Positions 1-8,304 of a stretch of DNA of 55,057 bases are shown piece after piece. The DNA is from Bryobacterales bacterium (GTDB lineage Bacteria > Acidobacteriota > Terriglobia > Bryobacterales > Bryobacteraceae). The DNA lies in the NCBI GenBank assembly GCA_947446025.1, contig CANFEY010000029.1:1-55057 (forward strand), read 5' to 3'. The notes under the pieces were generated by a model. That model was not told where the DNA came from and searched no databases. It saw only the letters and a list, made by a program, of their open reading frames with translations. The number at the start of each line of letters is the position of its first letter. Positions within the stretch are counted from its first letter, which is position 1. The translations under genes were made by a program, and so were the position numbers.

Positions 1-263
1 CCGCTGCGCCCTAAACGCTCGGCCTAACGGCCTCGCAGGGCTCCGCTCCGGCAGCGGTCCGCAGGGGGGAAGGAACTGGTTCAAGGAAGAAAAGAAAAGG
101 GACACTTCTATCGAGGGAATTTGGGGGACATTTCTAAAGTGGGTTGACATTTACATTTTCACCCCTGTACAGCGGCGGATTGGCGTAGTACTATTGCAGC
201 CGTCGGCGGTGGAGTTGCGCTGCTCGCCACGCGAACGGTTTTCGTCCAGTTTGGAGGCTTGTC
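1..263. other. Non-coding left edge, possible IS remnant
   Basis: No gene is visible here. Positions 1-57 are GC-rich and bounded by an inverted pair, CCGCTGC (1-7) and GCAGCGG (51-57). A near-identical 12-base word occurs twice as a direct repeat, GGGACACTTCTA at 99-110 and GGGACATTTCTA at 125-136. TTGACA at 144-149 could be a -35 box, but no convincing -10 follows at 16-18 bases. The repeated words resemble the end of a decayed insertion sequence. That is inference from appearance, because no transposase fragment remains. Confidence 0.35.
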
Positions 264-647
264 ATGAAACGAAAGATCCTGGGAGCCAGGTTGCTCGCCC
301 TCGCGCTCTTCTCGGCACCCGCATTTTCACACCACAGCAACGTTGCCTTTGAGGTCCAGAAAATTGACACTGTCACTGGTGTCGTGACGGAGTTCCTATG
401 GAGAAATCCGCACACCTGGCTGAAGGTGATGGCGAGCGACGGCAAGGGCGGAAAAGTGGAATGGGGCCTGGAGGGCCGCGCGCCGGGAGTGTTGTTGCGC
501 GCCGGTTGGAGCAAGAAGTCTCTGGTCACCGGTGAAACCGTCACCGTGGATTATAGCCCCGCCAAGGATGGCAGCAAGTCAGGCCTGATCGCCCGCGTGA
601 CCAAGGCCGATGGAAACATCCTGCCCAACGCACCGCCCGCCCAGTAG
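264..647 (+). CDS. Small secreted DUF6152-like protein
   Basis: This 127-residue protein starts with a signal peptide ending near ALFSAPAFS and continues with HHS. It then follows the pattern seen in DUF6152 proteins: a TGVVTEFLWRNPH stretch, a W-G-L-E-G segment, an LLRAGWSKKSL segment and a terminal GETVTVDYSPAKDG part. A GGAGG ribosome site at 253-257 fixes the ATG. The function of DUF6152 is unknown to me; it is a short exported beta-rich protein, probably periplasmic. The next gene follows after 18 bases on the same strand and is also secreted, so they are probably co-transcribed. Family assignment is by recognition of the pattern. Confidence 0.7.
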   Translation: MKRKILGARLLALALFSAPAFSHHSNVAFEVQKIDTVTGVVTEFLWRNPHTWLKVMASDGKGGKVEWGLEGRAPGVLLRAGWSKKSLVTGETVTVDYSPAKDGSKSGLIARVTKADGNILPNAPPAQ

Positions 648-665
648 CAGTAGAGGAGACGCCAC

Positions 666-1475
666 ATGCTGAAGAAATACACCATCGCCGCTGCAGCGCT
701 GCTGGGTTTTGCTCTGTGGAGCACGCAGGCCCAAAACTCGCCGTCAACCCCGGATTTTTCGGGCGTCTACTATCCCGCACAAGGCGGTGGAGCCGCCAAA
801 GGCAAAGCCGCGCCGCCCGCGGCCAAGCAGGCCCCAAAACAAGCCTCGAAGCAGGACACCCGCCCCAAACAAGGAGCTCCCCTCTCCGACGGTTCCCAAG
901 GCCGCGCCGCGAACGCCCCAGAACTCAAGCCGGAGTACATGAAGAAGTGGGAGCTGATCAGCAAGTCGCGCCAGTCGGGGTCGTATGAATACGACTACAC
1001 CGCGCAGTGCCTCCCTCCGGGCATGCCCTCGATGATGGGCATGGCCTACGGCATGGAGATCCTGCAGACCAAGGACAAGATCACCTTTTTCAGCGAATGG
1101 CTGGACGCGCTGCGGCGCGTATATCTGGATGGCCGCAAGCCGACGCAGAAAATTCTCGACGATCCCACTTACGCCGGTTATTCCACTGGGAAGTGGGAAG
1201 GCGACACTCTGGTGGTGGACACGGTCGCGCTGCGCGAGGAGACCTTTATCGAAGGCTTCAGTCCGCACAGTGATCAGATGACCGTCAAGGAGCGAATCCG
1301 TTTCGCCTCGCCGGGGATCTTGGAGGACCGGATCACGGTGACCGACCCCGTAGCGCTGGTCAAGCCGTGGGAGCAGGTGAGAACCTACCGCAAGGCGGGA
1401 CCTGGCACGGACGAGCTGCGGGAATTCGCGTGTGCCGAAAGCCGCGTGTTCGGAGACAACACCGAGCGGCGCTAG
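666..1475 (+). CDS. Secreted protein of the DGR/GDTLVV family
   Basis: This 269-residue protein has a signal peptide (about residues 1-22) and a low-complexity Ala/Lys/Pro/Gln-rich linker at about 35-75. The C-terminal domain carries YLDGRKP, YSTGKWEGDTLVVDT, HSDQMTVKERIRF and DPVALVKPWEQ. The same ordered motifs recur in two tandem genes at 23196-24682, so the window holds three paralogues. A GAGGAG ribosome site lies 8-13 bases before the ATG. The gene follows the DUF6152-like gene closely and precedes the TonB-dependent receptor. The family is common in soil Acidobacteriota as far as I know, but I cannot give it a function. Confidence 0.6.
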   Translation: MLKKYTIAAAALLGFALWSTQAQNSPSTPDFSGVYYPAQGGGAAKGKAAPPAAKQAPKQASKQDTRPKQGAPLSDGSQGRAANAPELKPEYMKKWELISKSRQSGSYEYDYTAQCLPPGMPSMMGMAYGMEILQTKDKITFFSEWLDALRRVYLDGRKPTQKILDDPTYAGYSTGKWEGDTLVVDTVALREETFIEGFSPHSDQMTVKERIRFASPGILEDRITVTDPVALVKPWEQVRTYRKAGPGTDELREFACAESRVFGDNTERR

Positions 1476-1505
1476 CCTCGAAGCAACAAAAACTTTGCGA
1501 GGGGC

Positions 1506-1534
1506 TTGGCACCGGTCCCGTTTATTGGTAAAAT
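1506..1534 (+). promoter_or_regulatory. Sigma-70-like promoter of the TonB receptor gene
   Basis: TTGGCA (1506-1511), a spacer of exactly 17 bases, then TAAAAT (1529-1534). Both boxes match the vegetative consensus in five of six positions. It lies in the 109-base gap before the receptor gene and would give a leader of about 45 bases, ending in the ribosome site AGGGGAGG at 1571-1578. This implies that the receptor can be transcribed independently of the two secreted-protein genes before it. Confidence 0.6.
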
Positions 1535-1584
1535 GCCCGGTGACTGTTTTCCGGCCGGGGTCGACAGTTCAGGGGAGGTGCTCT

Positions 1585-4500
1585 ATGCGCACGGTTGGAC
1601 TTCTATTGATGGCATTGGTGGGGATGAGTGCTGCGTTCGCGCAAGGCAACCGCGGGACCATTACGGGAACCGTAAGTGATCCGGCGGGGGCCGTGGTCGC
1701 CGGAGTTGCCGTGGAGGGCAGGGGTATCGAGACCGGGACGGTTTACTCGACCGTGACCACGGATACCGGCAACTACACCATTCCCGAGTTGCCGCCGGGC
1801 AGCTATGAAGTCACGTTTACCGCGGCGGGTTTCAAGAAATTGATCCGCGGGCCACTCGAGGTCGGCGCGCGTCAGACACTGAGAATTGACGGGAACCTGG
1901 AGGTCGGCACGGCGGCGGAATCCATTACCGTGACTGCTGCCGCTCCGCTGCTGATCACCGAAAGCGCGGAGATCAGTTACAACGTCACGGTCGCGCGATT
2001 GAACGAATTGCCGGTGGGCAACATGGGCAGCGTGCGGAACGCCATCCGCAGCGCGGCCGTGCTGATGCCCGGCGTCACCATGGCGCCTGGCGGCGTAAAA
2101 ATCAACGGCACCCCTGCCGACGGATACAATCTGCGCATTGATGGGATGGACAACACTTATACTCTGGGCAATTTGCTCGTCACGCAGGTGCAGCCGAGTG
2201 TGGACGCGATTGAGCAGTATTCCATCCAGACTTCGAACTTCGCCGCCGAACTCGGTCAGGCGGGCGGCGCTATCTTCAACGTCAGCATGAAGTCGGGCAC
2301 CAACCAGATTCACGGCAGCGTCTACGATTTCTGGGCACACGACTCTCTCTATGCAGCCAATTCGTTTACCAAAATCAAGAATCCCCTATCGAGCTACGAT
2401 TGGGGCTTTACCGTGGGCGGACCGATCAAAATCCCCAAGGTCTATAACGGCAAGGATAAGAGCTTCTTCTTTTTCAGCTACGAAACGCGCCCGGTCAGGG
2501 GCCAGAATCTGAGCAGCCCCATCGCGGTGCCCACCGATGCTTATCGCATCGGCGACCTCAGCGCGGCCACGGCGTTGAACAACAACAGAGTGTTGGGCAC
2601 GGACCCATTGGGGCGCAGCATTATCCAGAACTCGGTTTACGATCCGGCCTCGAATTTCACCAACGCGGCCGGCCAGGTGCTCCGCAATACCTTTGCGGGC
2701 AACCAGATTCCGGTCTCGCGCTTCGATCCGGTCGCGGTCAAGGTACTGGCACTTGTCCCCAAGGCGAACGTGACCGGGGCTCCGCTTATCGGCAACTACA
2801 ACGTCCCGTACGATACCGGCACCATGCAATTCCTGCCGTCGTTCAAAATCGACCACAGCATCAGCAACTCCCACAAGTTGAATTTCTTCTGGTCGCGGAC
2901 CGCGCAGTATAACCCCATCACGACCGGCGAAGGGCTTCCGAACCAGATCACCAGCGGCACGAACTCCGATTGGAACAACGAGAATTACCGTCTGAACTAC
3001 GACTGGACGGTGACGCCAACCATCTTGGTGCATCTTGGAGCCGGGTATCAGAGTGCCATCATCGGACAATTGCCGTTGAGTCCGGGTGGCTATAACGCGA
3101 CGACACAACTGGGCATCCAAGGTCCGTTCACGACGAACCTCGAGGGTTCGAACTTCCCGCTTTTCAACGGAGCCAGCAGTGGTACAACCGGCGGCCTGCG
3201 CGACATCGGAAACACCAGTTTCTTTGGGTCGACGCGGACCTTGAACCAGCGGCCCACCGGGATTGCGACCATGACCTGGGTAAAAGCAAACCATACCTAT
3301 AAGTTCGGCGGCGAGCTGCGAGTTGACGGATTCCCGAATCACAACCAGCAGCGCTTGAACGGCACTTACACGTTCAGCCCGGAAACGACGGCGCAGCCGT
3401 ACGCGGCCACCAACACATTCGCCGGCAACACGATCGGATTAGGGTACGCGAGCTTCCTGTTAGGCCTGACGAACAGCACGGACGTTTCGGTGCCAACCGA
3501 TCCGAAATTCGGCCAACATGCCCTGGGATTCTATGCGCAGGATACCTGGAAGGTCAACCGGAAGCTGACCCTGGATTACGGCTTGCGCTGGGATTACGCC
3601 ACCTATCAGAAGGAACAGTACGGCCGCCAGCCGACGCTGGACCCAACTCGGTCCAACCTGAGCGTGAATGCCGGAGGGCTGCGTGGCGCAACTACCTATG
3701 AAGCCACCTGCGGCTGTGCGTATTCGAACAACTATCCGCATTCCTGGGGTCCGCGATTGGGCGCTGCGTATCAGATCAACCAGAAGACCGTGCTCCGCGG
3801 CGGCATCGGGCTGATGTATAACACCACCCAGAGAGTCGGCATCGCGGGACGCAACTCTCCTCCCAATAACATCCCCGCTCCGACGTTCGGGGAGCCCTCG
3901 ATTCGGCTGTCAAACGGTATGCCGCTCACTCCGGCAAGTATCGTTTGGCCCAACTTTAGTCCCGACTACTTCCCGGTCCGCAGCACACTCATTGCGCCGG
4001 GCTTGGCGAATGGGAACGTATTCGACCAGAACGCCGGGCGGCCCGCGCGTCAGCTCCAGTTTTCCTTCGGCCTACAGCGCGAGATCTTCCGCGACCTGGT
4101 GATCGAAGCCTCCTACGTCGGTAATACCGGCGTGTGGTGGCCGGGTGGCGCGTTGGTGAACTATAACGCTCTGCCGTTCAGCACTCTGGCAGCCAGAGGA
4201 ATCAACATCAACAGCGCCTCGGACGCGGCTTTGTTGCGTGGGAGGCTGGATTCGGCGGCGGTGATCAATCGGGGCTTCAGGGCCCCCTTTAACGGCTTCC
4301 CGACGAATCAGACGCTGTTCCAGTCCCTGCGGCCCTATCCGCAGTACACCGGCGGTCTAACGCCGATAGCCGCGCCGTTGAACAGCACCTGGTACAACTC
4401 GCTGCAATCCAAGGTGACCAAGCGATTCTCTCACGGGATTGACGCTACCTATTCGTTCACCTACCAGAAGTCCATGACCGCCGCCAATATCCAAGACGTC

Positions 4501-5133
4501 TTTAACCGGAAGACCGGCAGAGGGCTGGCCAATGACGATCAGCGGCTTCAAAGCGTGATCGCCGTTACCTACACGGTGCCGAAGATGAACGGGGTCAACA
4601 AAGTCCTGGCTTACGCGCTCTACGATTGGCAAGTCGGCACGATTCTGACTTACGCGAGCGGCCTCCCGTTCACTGCTCCGGGCGCGCAGAACAACTTGGC
4701 TGCAGCTATAGGCCAGGGCGCAAGTGCCATCCGAGTGCCGGGCGTGCCGCTGTTCCTGCAGGATCTGAATAGCGGAGAGGTGGACCCGCGCCGCGGATTC
4801 TATTTGAATCCCGCAGCATGGAAGGACCCGGCGGAAGGTCAGTTCGGCGGACCTCCTGTCTACGGCGACTACCGCCAACAGCGAAGACCCAGCGAGGCGA
4901 TGAATTTCGGCCGCAACTTCCGGATCGGGGAACGGGTGACCGCGCAGGTTCGCGCGGAATTCACCAATGTCTTCAACCGGATGAGACCCAACGGCCCCGC
5001 TTCGGGCAATGCTCTGACCCCACAGGTGCAAGCCACCAATGCTGCCGGTGTCGCCACCGGGTTCGGCGCGATCTCGTGGCAGAACACTGGCGGGACGCGG
5101 CAAGGCCAGATGGTCTTCCGCCTCAGCTTCTAA
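1585..5133 (+). CDS. Oar-like TonB-dependent receptor
   Basis: This is an outer-membrane transporter of 1182 residues. The signal peptide (residues 1-18, ending AAFAQ) is followed by a carboxypeptidase-regulatory-like (CnaB/Ig) domain at about 20-105 with the typical GTITGTVSDPAGAVVAG and PPGSYEVTFTAAGF motifs. The plug-like region at about 130-260 contains INGTPADGYNLRIDG and GGAIFNVSMKSGTN, then a long beta barrel ending in MVFRLSF with a terminal aromatic residue. The upstream ATG-like extension to 1432 is rejected because 1585 has a strong ribosome site, a signal peptide directly after it and its own promoter. Such receptors take up large or complexed nutrients; the substrate is not visible. 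The TAA stop is part of a perfect palindrome. Confidence 0.85.
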   Translation: MRTVGLLLMALVGMSAAFAQGNRGTITGTVSDPAGAVVAGVAVEGRGIETGTVYSTVTTDTGNYTIPELPPGSYEVTFTAAGFKKLIRGPLEVGARQTLRIDGNLEVGTAAESITVTAAAPLLITESAEISYNVTVARLNELPVGNMGSVRNAIRSAAVLMPGVTMAPGGVKINGTPADGYNLRIDGMDNTYTLGNLLVTQVQPSVDAIEQYSIQTSNFAAELGQAGGAIFNVSMKSGTNQIHGSVYDFWAHDSLYAANSFTKIKNPLSSYDWGFTVGGPIKIPKVYNGKDKSFFFFSYETRPVRGQNLSSPIAVPTDAYRIGDLSAATALNNNRVLGTDPLGRSIIQNSVYDPASNFTNAAGQVLRNTFAGNQIPVSRFDPVAVKVLALVPKANVTGAPLIGNYNVPYDTGTMQFLPSFKIDHSISNSHKLNFFWSRTAQYNPITTGEGLPNQITSGTNSDWNNENYRLNYDWTVTPTILVHLGAGYQSAIIGQLPLSPGGYNATTQLGIQGPFTTNLEGSNFPLFNGASSGTTGGLRDIGNTSFFGSTRTLNQRPTGIATMTWVKANHTYKFGGELRVDGFPNHNQQRLNGTYTFSPETTAQPYAATNTFAGNTIGLGYASFLLGLTNSTDVSVPTDPKFGQHALGFYAQDTWKVNRKLTLDYGLRWDYATYQKEQYGRQPTLDPTRSNLSVNAGGLRGATTYEATCGCAYSNNYPHSWGPRLGAAYQINQKTVLRGGIGLMYNTTQRVGIAGRNSPPNNIPAPTFGEPSIRLSNGMPLTPASIVWPNFSPDYFPVRSTLIAPGLANGNVFDQNAGRPARQLQFSFGLQREIFRDLVIEASYVGNTGVWWPGGALVNYNALPFSTLAARGININSASDAALLRGRLDSAAVINRGFRAPFNGFPTNQTLFQSLRPYPQYTGGLTPIAAPLNSTWYNSLQSKVTKRFSHGIDATYSFTYQKSMTAANIQDVFNRKTGRGLANDDQRLQSVIAVTYTVPKMNGVNKVLAYALYDWQVGTILTYASGLPFTAPGAQNNLAAAIGQGASAIRVPGVPLFLQDLNSGEVDPRRGFYLNPAAWKDPAEGQFGGPPVYGDYRQQRRPSEAMNFGRNFRIGERVTAQVRAEFTNVFNRMRPNGPASGNALTPQVQATNAAGVATGFGAISWQNTGGTRQGQMVFRLSF

Positions 5134-5153
5134 ATGGTGTCTGACACCATTTA
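5131..5153. terminator. Perfect 23-bp palindrome joining two stop codons
   Basis: Two 11-base arms, TAAATGGTGTC and GACACCATTTA, are exact reverse complements around one central T. The first three bases are the TAA stop of the receptor gene and the last three are the TAA stop of thiG on the other strand. The element is therefore the entire gap between two convergent genes. I recognise the AATGGTGTC/GACACCATT core as a dispersed palindrome in many bacterial genomes. A bidirectional transcription terminator is the simplest role; it lacks a long U tract, so the role is inferred. Confidence 0.6.
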
Positions 5154-5924
5154 ACGGACAACGCCGGTCATGGGGCTGCTGGCGGAGGCGTAGAGCTTCT
5201 TCGGCATGCGGCCGGCGAGGAATGCGTAACGGCCGGCCAACACCGCGTGATTCATTGCGGTGGCCATGGCGACCGAGTCTTCGGCGGCGGCGATAGCGGT
5301 ATTCATCAGCACGCCGTCGTAGCCCAGTTCCAAGGCGATGGCCGCGTCTGAGGCTGTGCCCACTCCCGCGTCCACAATCAGCGGGACCTCGGTGATCATC
5401 TCCCGCAGGATGCGGAGGTTGGTCAAGTTCTGGATGCCCAGGCCGCTACCAATGGGAGCGCCCAGCGGCATCACCGCGGCCGCGCCCGCGTCGATCAGGC
5501 GGCGCGCGTTGACCAGGTCGTCATTGGTGTAGGGCAGCACCACGAAGCCCTCCTTCGCCAGCACGCGGGTGGCCTCCACCAGCCCGGCGTTATCCGGGAA
5601 CAAAGTGCGCTCATCGCCGATGACTTCCAGCTTCACCCAGTTCGACATTCCCGCCTCGCGGCCCAGGCGCGCGGTGCGGATGGCTTCGTCCGCCGTGAAG
5701 CAGGCTGCGGTGTTGGGCAGCAGGAAATACTTCGACGTATCGACGTAGTCCAGCAGAGATTCCTGCGTGCGGTCCAGATTCACCCGCCGCACGGCCACGG
5801 TGACCACTTCCGCGCCGGAGGCTTCGTGGCACCGCGCCATTTCCTGGTGGCTGCGGTATTTTCCTGTACCAATCAAAAGCCGGGACCGGAAGCTGCGTCC
5901 GGCAATGGTCAACTGCGTGTCCAT
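5151..5924 (-). CDS. thiG: Thiazole synthase
   Basis: ThiG makes the thiazole phosphate moiety of thiamine from deoxyxylulose phosphate, dehydroglycine and ThiS thiocarboxylate. The 257-residue protein is a full-length TIM barrel. It has the N-terminal [23 protein letters not shown], the Schiff-base lysine region [10 protein letters not shown], the phosphate-binding [17 protein letters not shown], and [28 protein letters not shown]. No thiS, thiH or thiO is visible nearby and no TPP riboswitch is seen upstream, so other thi genes must lie elsewhere. The ASCH-like gene ends only 22 bases upstream on the same strand, suggesting one transcript. The stop codon lies in the palindrome at 5131-5153. 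Confidence 0.93.
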   Translation of the reverse strand: MDTQLTIAGRSFRSRLLIGTGKYRSHQEMARCHEASGAEVVTVAVRRVNLDRTQESLLDYVDTSKYFLLPNTAACFTADEAIRTARLGREAGMSNWVKLEVIGDERTLFPDNAGLVEATRVLAKEGFVVLPYTNDDLVNARRLIDAGAAAVMPLGAPIGSGLGIQNLTNLRILREMITEVPLIVDAGVGTASDAAIALELGYDGVLMNTAIAAAEDSVAMATAMNHAVLAGRYAFLAGRMPKKLYASASSPMTGVVR

Positions 5925-5946
5925 GGCTCCATTGTCCCACTCAGTT

Positions 5947-6270
5947 TCATCCGGCGGGAAGGAAGTGGAACCGGACGAGGTACGCGCGGTCTCCCGCGCC
6001 GTGCTTCGCGGTTTTCAGCAGGTCGATGACGCCGAGGAATCCCGACTCGACGGCCAGCGCATGGTGGATGTCCTGGATCGCGACTTCTTCGATGGAATCG
6101 ATTTCGATGTGGCCGTCCTCCATCGGGTAGCGATTGCCCACTTTGACGTGCGGGTATTTCCAGATGCGGACGCTGCAAGTGATGGCTCCGCTGCGGACGT
6201 CGGGGCGGAGGCGTTTGGTGAAGAGCAAGATGGGGGTGAGTGTAGCAGACGGGGGCGGGTGGCCACTCAT
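5947..6270 (-). CDS. ASCH-like (PUA superfamily) small protein
   Basis: This 107-residue protein has a core resembling ASCH domains: [25 protein letters not shown], then [13 protein letters not shown] and [20 protein letters not shown] domains are small beta barrels related to PUA and are thought to bind RNA. The ATG at 6270 is preferred over a GTG at 6288 because the GTG lies inside an inverted repeat. No clear ribosome site precedes it, so a later non-ATG start near the LTPILLF segment is possible. It lies just upstream of thiG. Functional link to thiamine synthesis is not shown by the sequence. Confidence 0.5.
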   Translation of the reverse strand: MSGHPPPSATLTPILLFTKRLRPDVRSGAITCSVRIWKYPHVKVGNRYPMEDGHIEIDSIEEVAIQDIHHALAVESGFLGVIDLLKTAKHGAGDRAYLVRFHFLPAG

Positions 6271-6282
6271 GGTTGAATGATT

Positions 6283-6363
6283 AGCCACAGATCAACGCGG
6301 ATGGACACTGATAGGAGGAACGGCCTGCGTTTCATCCGTGTGAGTCCGTGTTGATCCGTGGCT
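6283..6363. repeat. Inverted repeat with GATCCGTGGCT ends
   Basis: The left arm (6283-6308, beginning AGCCACAGATCAACGCGGAT) and the right arm (6338-6363, ending TTGATCCGTGGCT) are imperfect reverse complements matching at about 21 of 26 positions, with a 29-base centre. Intergenic elements with the wording CCGTGTTGATCCGTGGCT are familiar from several soil-bacterial genomes. Here it sits directly before a broken hicB gene and may have helped truncate it. Confidence 0.55.
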
Positions 6364-6375
6364 GATAGACTTCAT

Positions 6376-6594
6376 TCAATCCCGCAGATGCGGTCAAAGC
6401 GTACCTGCGGAATTGCGTCAAACACGGCGACCCGATTCCAAAGCCGAGTGCCGCCGAGCGGCCAATGGCGGCAGCGCGTTCCCCGAAGCCTGCATTCGCG
6501 CCTAGTTGCCAAGGCTCGGCAGGAGGGTGTTAGTTTAAATACGCTGGTGACTGCGATGATCGCGGAGGTGCTGGGCCAGCGGAAGGCTTCGTAG
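6376..6594 (+). pseudogene. Broken HicB-family antitoxin
   Basis: Two adjacent reading frames each hold part of a HicB antitoxin. From about 6378 one frame reads DAVKAYLRNCVKHGDPIPKPS, the usual end of the HicB partial-RNase-fold domain. Near 6450-6480 the similarity jumps to another frame reading VPRSLHSRLVAKARQEGVSL and then NTLVTAMIAEVLG, the C-terminal ribbon-helix-helix DNA-binding part, ending at TAG 6592-6594. The N-terminal part is missing where the inverted repeat at 6283-6363 ends. No hicA toxin is visible. This is therefore a truncated and frameshifted remnant of a toxin-antitoxin locus. Confidence 0.65.
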
Positions 6595-6681
6595 CGCTGT
6601 GATGGAACTTCGCGGCAGTTTCGCCTGGGTCTTTTCATCGGCCTAAAATGGGGGAGCCGAAGGATGGGGCCCGGCACTCCC

Positions 6682-7149
6682 CTAGCTTTGCTCGAATCGC
6701 ACTACGCGGACATCTCCGGAGAATGGAATCCCCGAGAGTTCATCGAGCATCCTGCCCTCAATCCTGTCGCTGGACCCACGACCGGAGCCTGCACCGATCA
6801 GCGGAATCGCCACGGACACGAAGCCATGTTCCATCACCAGCTTCATCGCGCTGCGCACGGATTCCCGCACAGAGTACTCAGACGACCGCCACAACAAGTT
6901 GATGCCAGCGACATGGATGATCGCTCGAAAAGGGAGGCGGCCTGCGGAGGTGAGTATGGCTCCCCCAAGCGGGATGCGGCCGAGATGGGCAAGCTCACGG
7001 AAGGGCCCGATACCCGCGCGGCGTTTGATCGCTCCTGAAACGCCCTGCGGCAGTAGCAGCCACCACGGGAGCACGTTCCGGTTCCAAGCGTTGACGATGA
7101 CTTCCACTGGCTGGTCGAGCAGATCTCCCGTTTGGATCGACAGCTCCAT
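6682..7149 (-). CDS. Macro-domain protein (predicted ADP-ribose binding)
   Basis: The 155-residue protein consists of one macro domain. The opening IQTGDLLDQPVEVIVNAWN matches the GD(I/L)...VIVNAAN signature. GVSGAIKRRAG matches the GVAGAI loop, AIIHVAGI the middle strand, and IPLIGAGSGRG the second phosphate-binding loop. Macro domains bind or hydrolyse ADP-ribose derivatives. The usual second Asn of the signature is followed by Arg-Asn-Val, so hydrolase activity cannot be assumed. It follows the 88-residue membrane protein by 7 bases and is probably the last gene of the dnaE-accA transcript. That setting is unusual for a macro protein. Confidence 0.8.
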   Translation of the reverse strand: MELSIQTGDLLDQPVEVIVNAWNRNVLPWWLLLPQGVSGAIKRRAGIGPFRELAHLGRIPLGGAILTSAGRLPFRAIIHVAGINLLWRSSEYSVRESVRSAMKLVMEHGFVSVAIPLIGAGSGRGSSDRIEGRMLDELSGIPFSGDVRVVRFEQS

Positions 7150-7156
7150 GCCGCGA

Positions 7157-7423
7157 CTACTTCAGGACGTTGAGCTTCGTCGGCTCGGAGCGGAGGCACG
7201 CCATCGTGTCGGTCACCCCACCCGCAAGCTCTCCGCAGGCGTTGCCGGTCGCGGTGCGGACGGCGTCTTCTTGCGTTGCTCCACTGGCGATCTTGCAGGT
7301 GGTCGTGCCTTTGAATTGGATACAGACTTCGACGCGGTTGCTGGTGAGGCTCATCATGGAATACACCATGATGCCGAGGATTACGGCTACGATCGCGATG
7401 CCAACCATCACGGGTTTTTTCAT
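7157..7423 (-). CDS. Small single-pass membrane protein with four Cys
   Basis: This 88-residue protein begins MKKPVMVGIAIVAVILGIMV, a membrane anchor at about residues 5-26. A small extracytoplasmic domain follows with four cysteines (about residues 34, 43, 63 and 75), suggesting two disulfides or a small metal site. Its ATG overlaps the TGA of accA by the four bases ATGA (7420-7423), so the two are translationally coupled. A longer reading frame in the same phase extends to 7900 but lies antisense-free within accA and is rejected. I do not recognise a family. Confidence 0.6.
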   Translation of the reverse strand: MKKPVMVGIAIVAVILGIMVYSMMSLTSNRVEVCIQFKGTTTCKIASGATQEDAVRTATGNACGELAGGVTDTMACLRSEPTKLNVLK

Positions 7424-8304
7424 ACGGCCTCCGTCACGAATGCCGAGCCCATAGCGCGGAATTTCTTGTAGCGGTCGTCGATGAGTTGCTTTGGCGTCAT
7501 CCCGTGCAAGCTCGCCAGAGCTTGCTTCAACGTGAAGCGCAACGCCTCCGCCGCTCCGTCGGGATCGGCGTGGGCGCCCTCGGGAGGCTCGGGGATGATG
7601 CCGTCGATCAGGCCCAGGCGCAGCAGGTCGGGGGCGGTCATTTTGAGCGACGCGGCGGCGGCGGGGGCCCTGGATGAATCCCGATAAATGATCGCGGCGC
7701 AGCTTTCTGGGGAGATGACGCTGTAGACGGAATTCTCCATCATGTACACGCGGTTGCCGACGCCGATGGCCAGTGCGCCTCCGCTGCCGCCTTCGCCCAG
7801 CACCACGCAGATAACGGGCACGCCCAGGCGCGACATTTCCAGCAGGTTGTTGGCGATGGCTCGGCCCTGACCGCGCTCTTCGGCTTCCTTGCCGTGCCAC
7901 GCGCCAGGAGTGTCCATCAGCGCGATGATCGGGCGGTTGAACTTGTGCGCGAGTTCCATCAGGCGCATCGCCTTGCGGTAACCCTCGGGGTGCGGGTAGC
8001 CGAAGTTGCGGAACATGCGCTGCTTGGTGTCGCGGCCTTTTTGCTGGGCTACGATCATGACCGCTTGCTCGTCGAACCAGCCCATGCCAGCTACGATGGC
8101 ATGATCGTCGCCGAAGGCACGGTCGCCGTGGAGTTCGACGAAATCGGTGAACAGGCGCTGAATGTAGTCGAGCGAATGCGGGCGCTTAGCGTGGCGCGCC
8201 AGCAGAACTCGCTCCCAGGCGGGGTTGGTCTCAGTGGGTGGTGCGGGGGTGGCCATACTTGCCGGCGGCGGGACCTTCAACGGGGCTGGGCTGGGGGAGC
8301 TCAT
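7420..8304 (-). CDS. accA: Acetyl-CoA carboxylase carboxyltransferase, alpha subunit
   Basis: AccA, with AccD, transfers CO2 from biotin to acetyl-CoA to make malonyl-CoA, the first step of fatty-acid synthesis. The 294-residue protein has HGDRAFGDDHAIVAGMGWF, the RNFGYPHPEGYRKAMRLM motif, MDTPGAWHGKEAEERGQG and GEGGSGGALAIGVGNRVYMM. The last two form the crotonase-fold oxyanion and CoA site. A Pro/Ala-rich N-terminus of about 27 residues precedes the domain, and the true start could be a few codons later. It overlaps dnaE by four bases (8301-8304) and the downstream small gene by four. This arrangement of accA behind dnaE is also known in proteobacteria. Confidence 0.93.
   Translation of the reverse strand: MSSPSPAPLKVPPPASMATPAPPTETNPAWERVLLARHAKRPHSLDYIQRLFTDFVELHGDRAFGDDHAIVAGMGWFDEQAVMIVAQQKGRDTKQRMFRNFGYPHPEGYRKAMRLMELAHKFNRPIIALMDTPGAWHGKEAEERGQGRAIANNLLEMSRLGVPVICVVLGEGGSGGALAIGVGNRVYMMENSVYSVISPESCAAIIYRDSSRAPAAAASLKMTAPDLLRLGLIDGIIPEPPEGAHADPDGAAEALRFTLKQALASLHGMTPKQLIDDRYKKFRAMGSAFVTEAV

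Noticed and set aside
1432-1584. N-terminal extension of the TonB receptor frame
   Set aside because: The promoter and ribosome site lie inside the extension and the signal peptide begins at 1585.
5925-6300. TPP riboswitch upstream of thiG
   Set aside because: No conserved THI-box pattern is visible in this stretch; the space is mostly taken by the ASCH-like gene.
7424-7900. Long N-terminal extension of the small four-Cys protein
   Set aside because: It lies in a shifted frame of accA and is Arg-rich without motifs; the membrane anchor begins at the ATG overlapping the accA stop.
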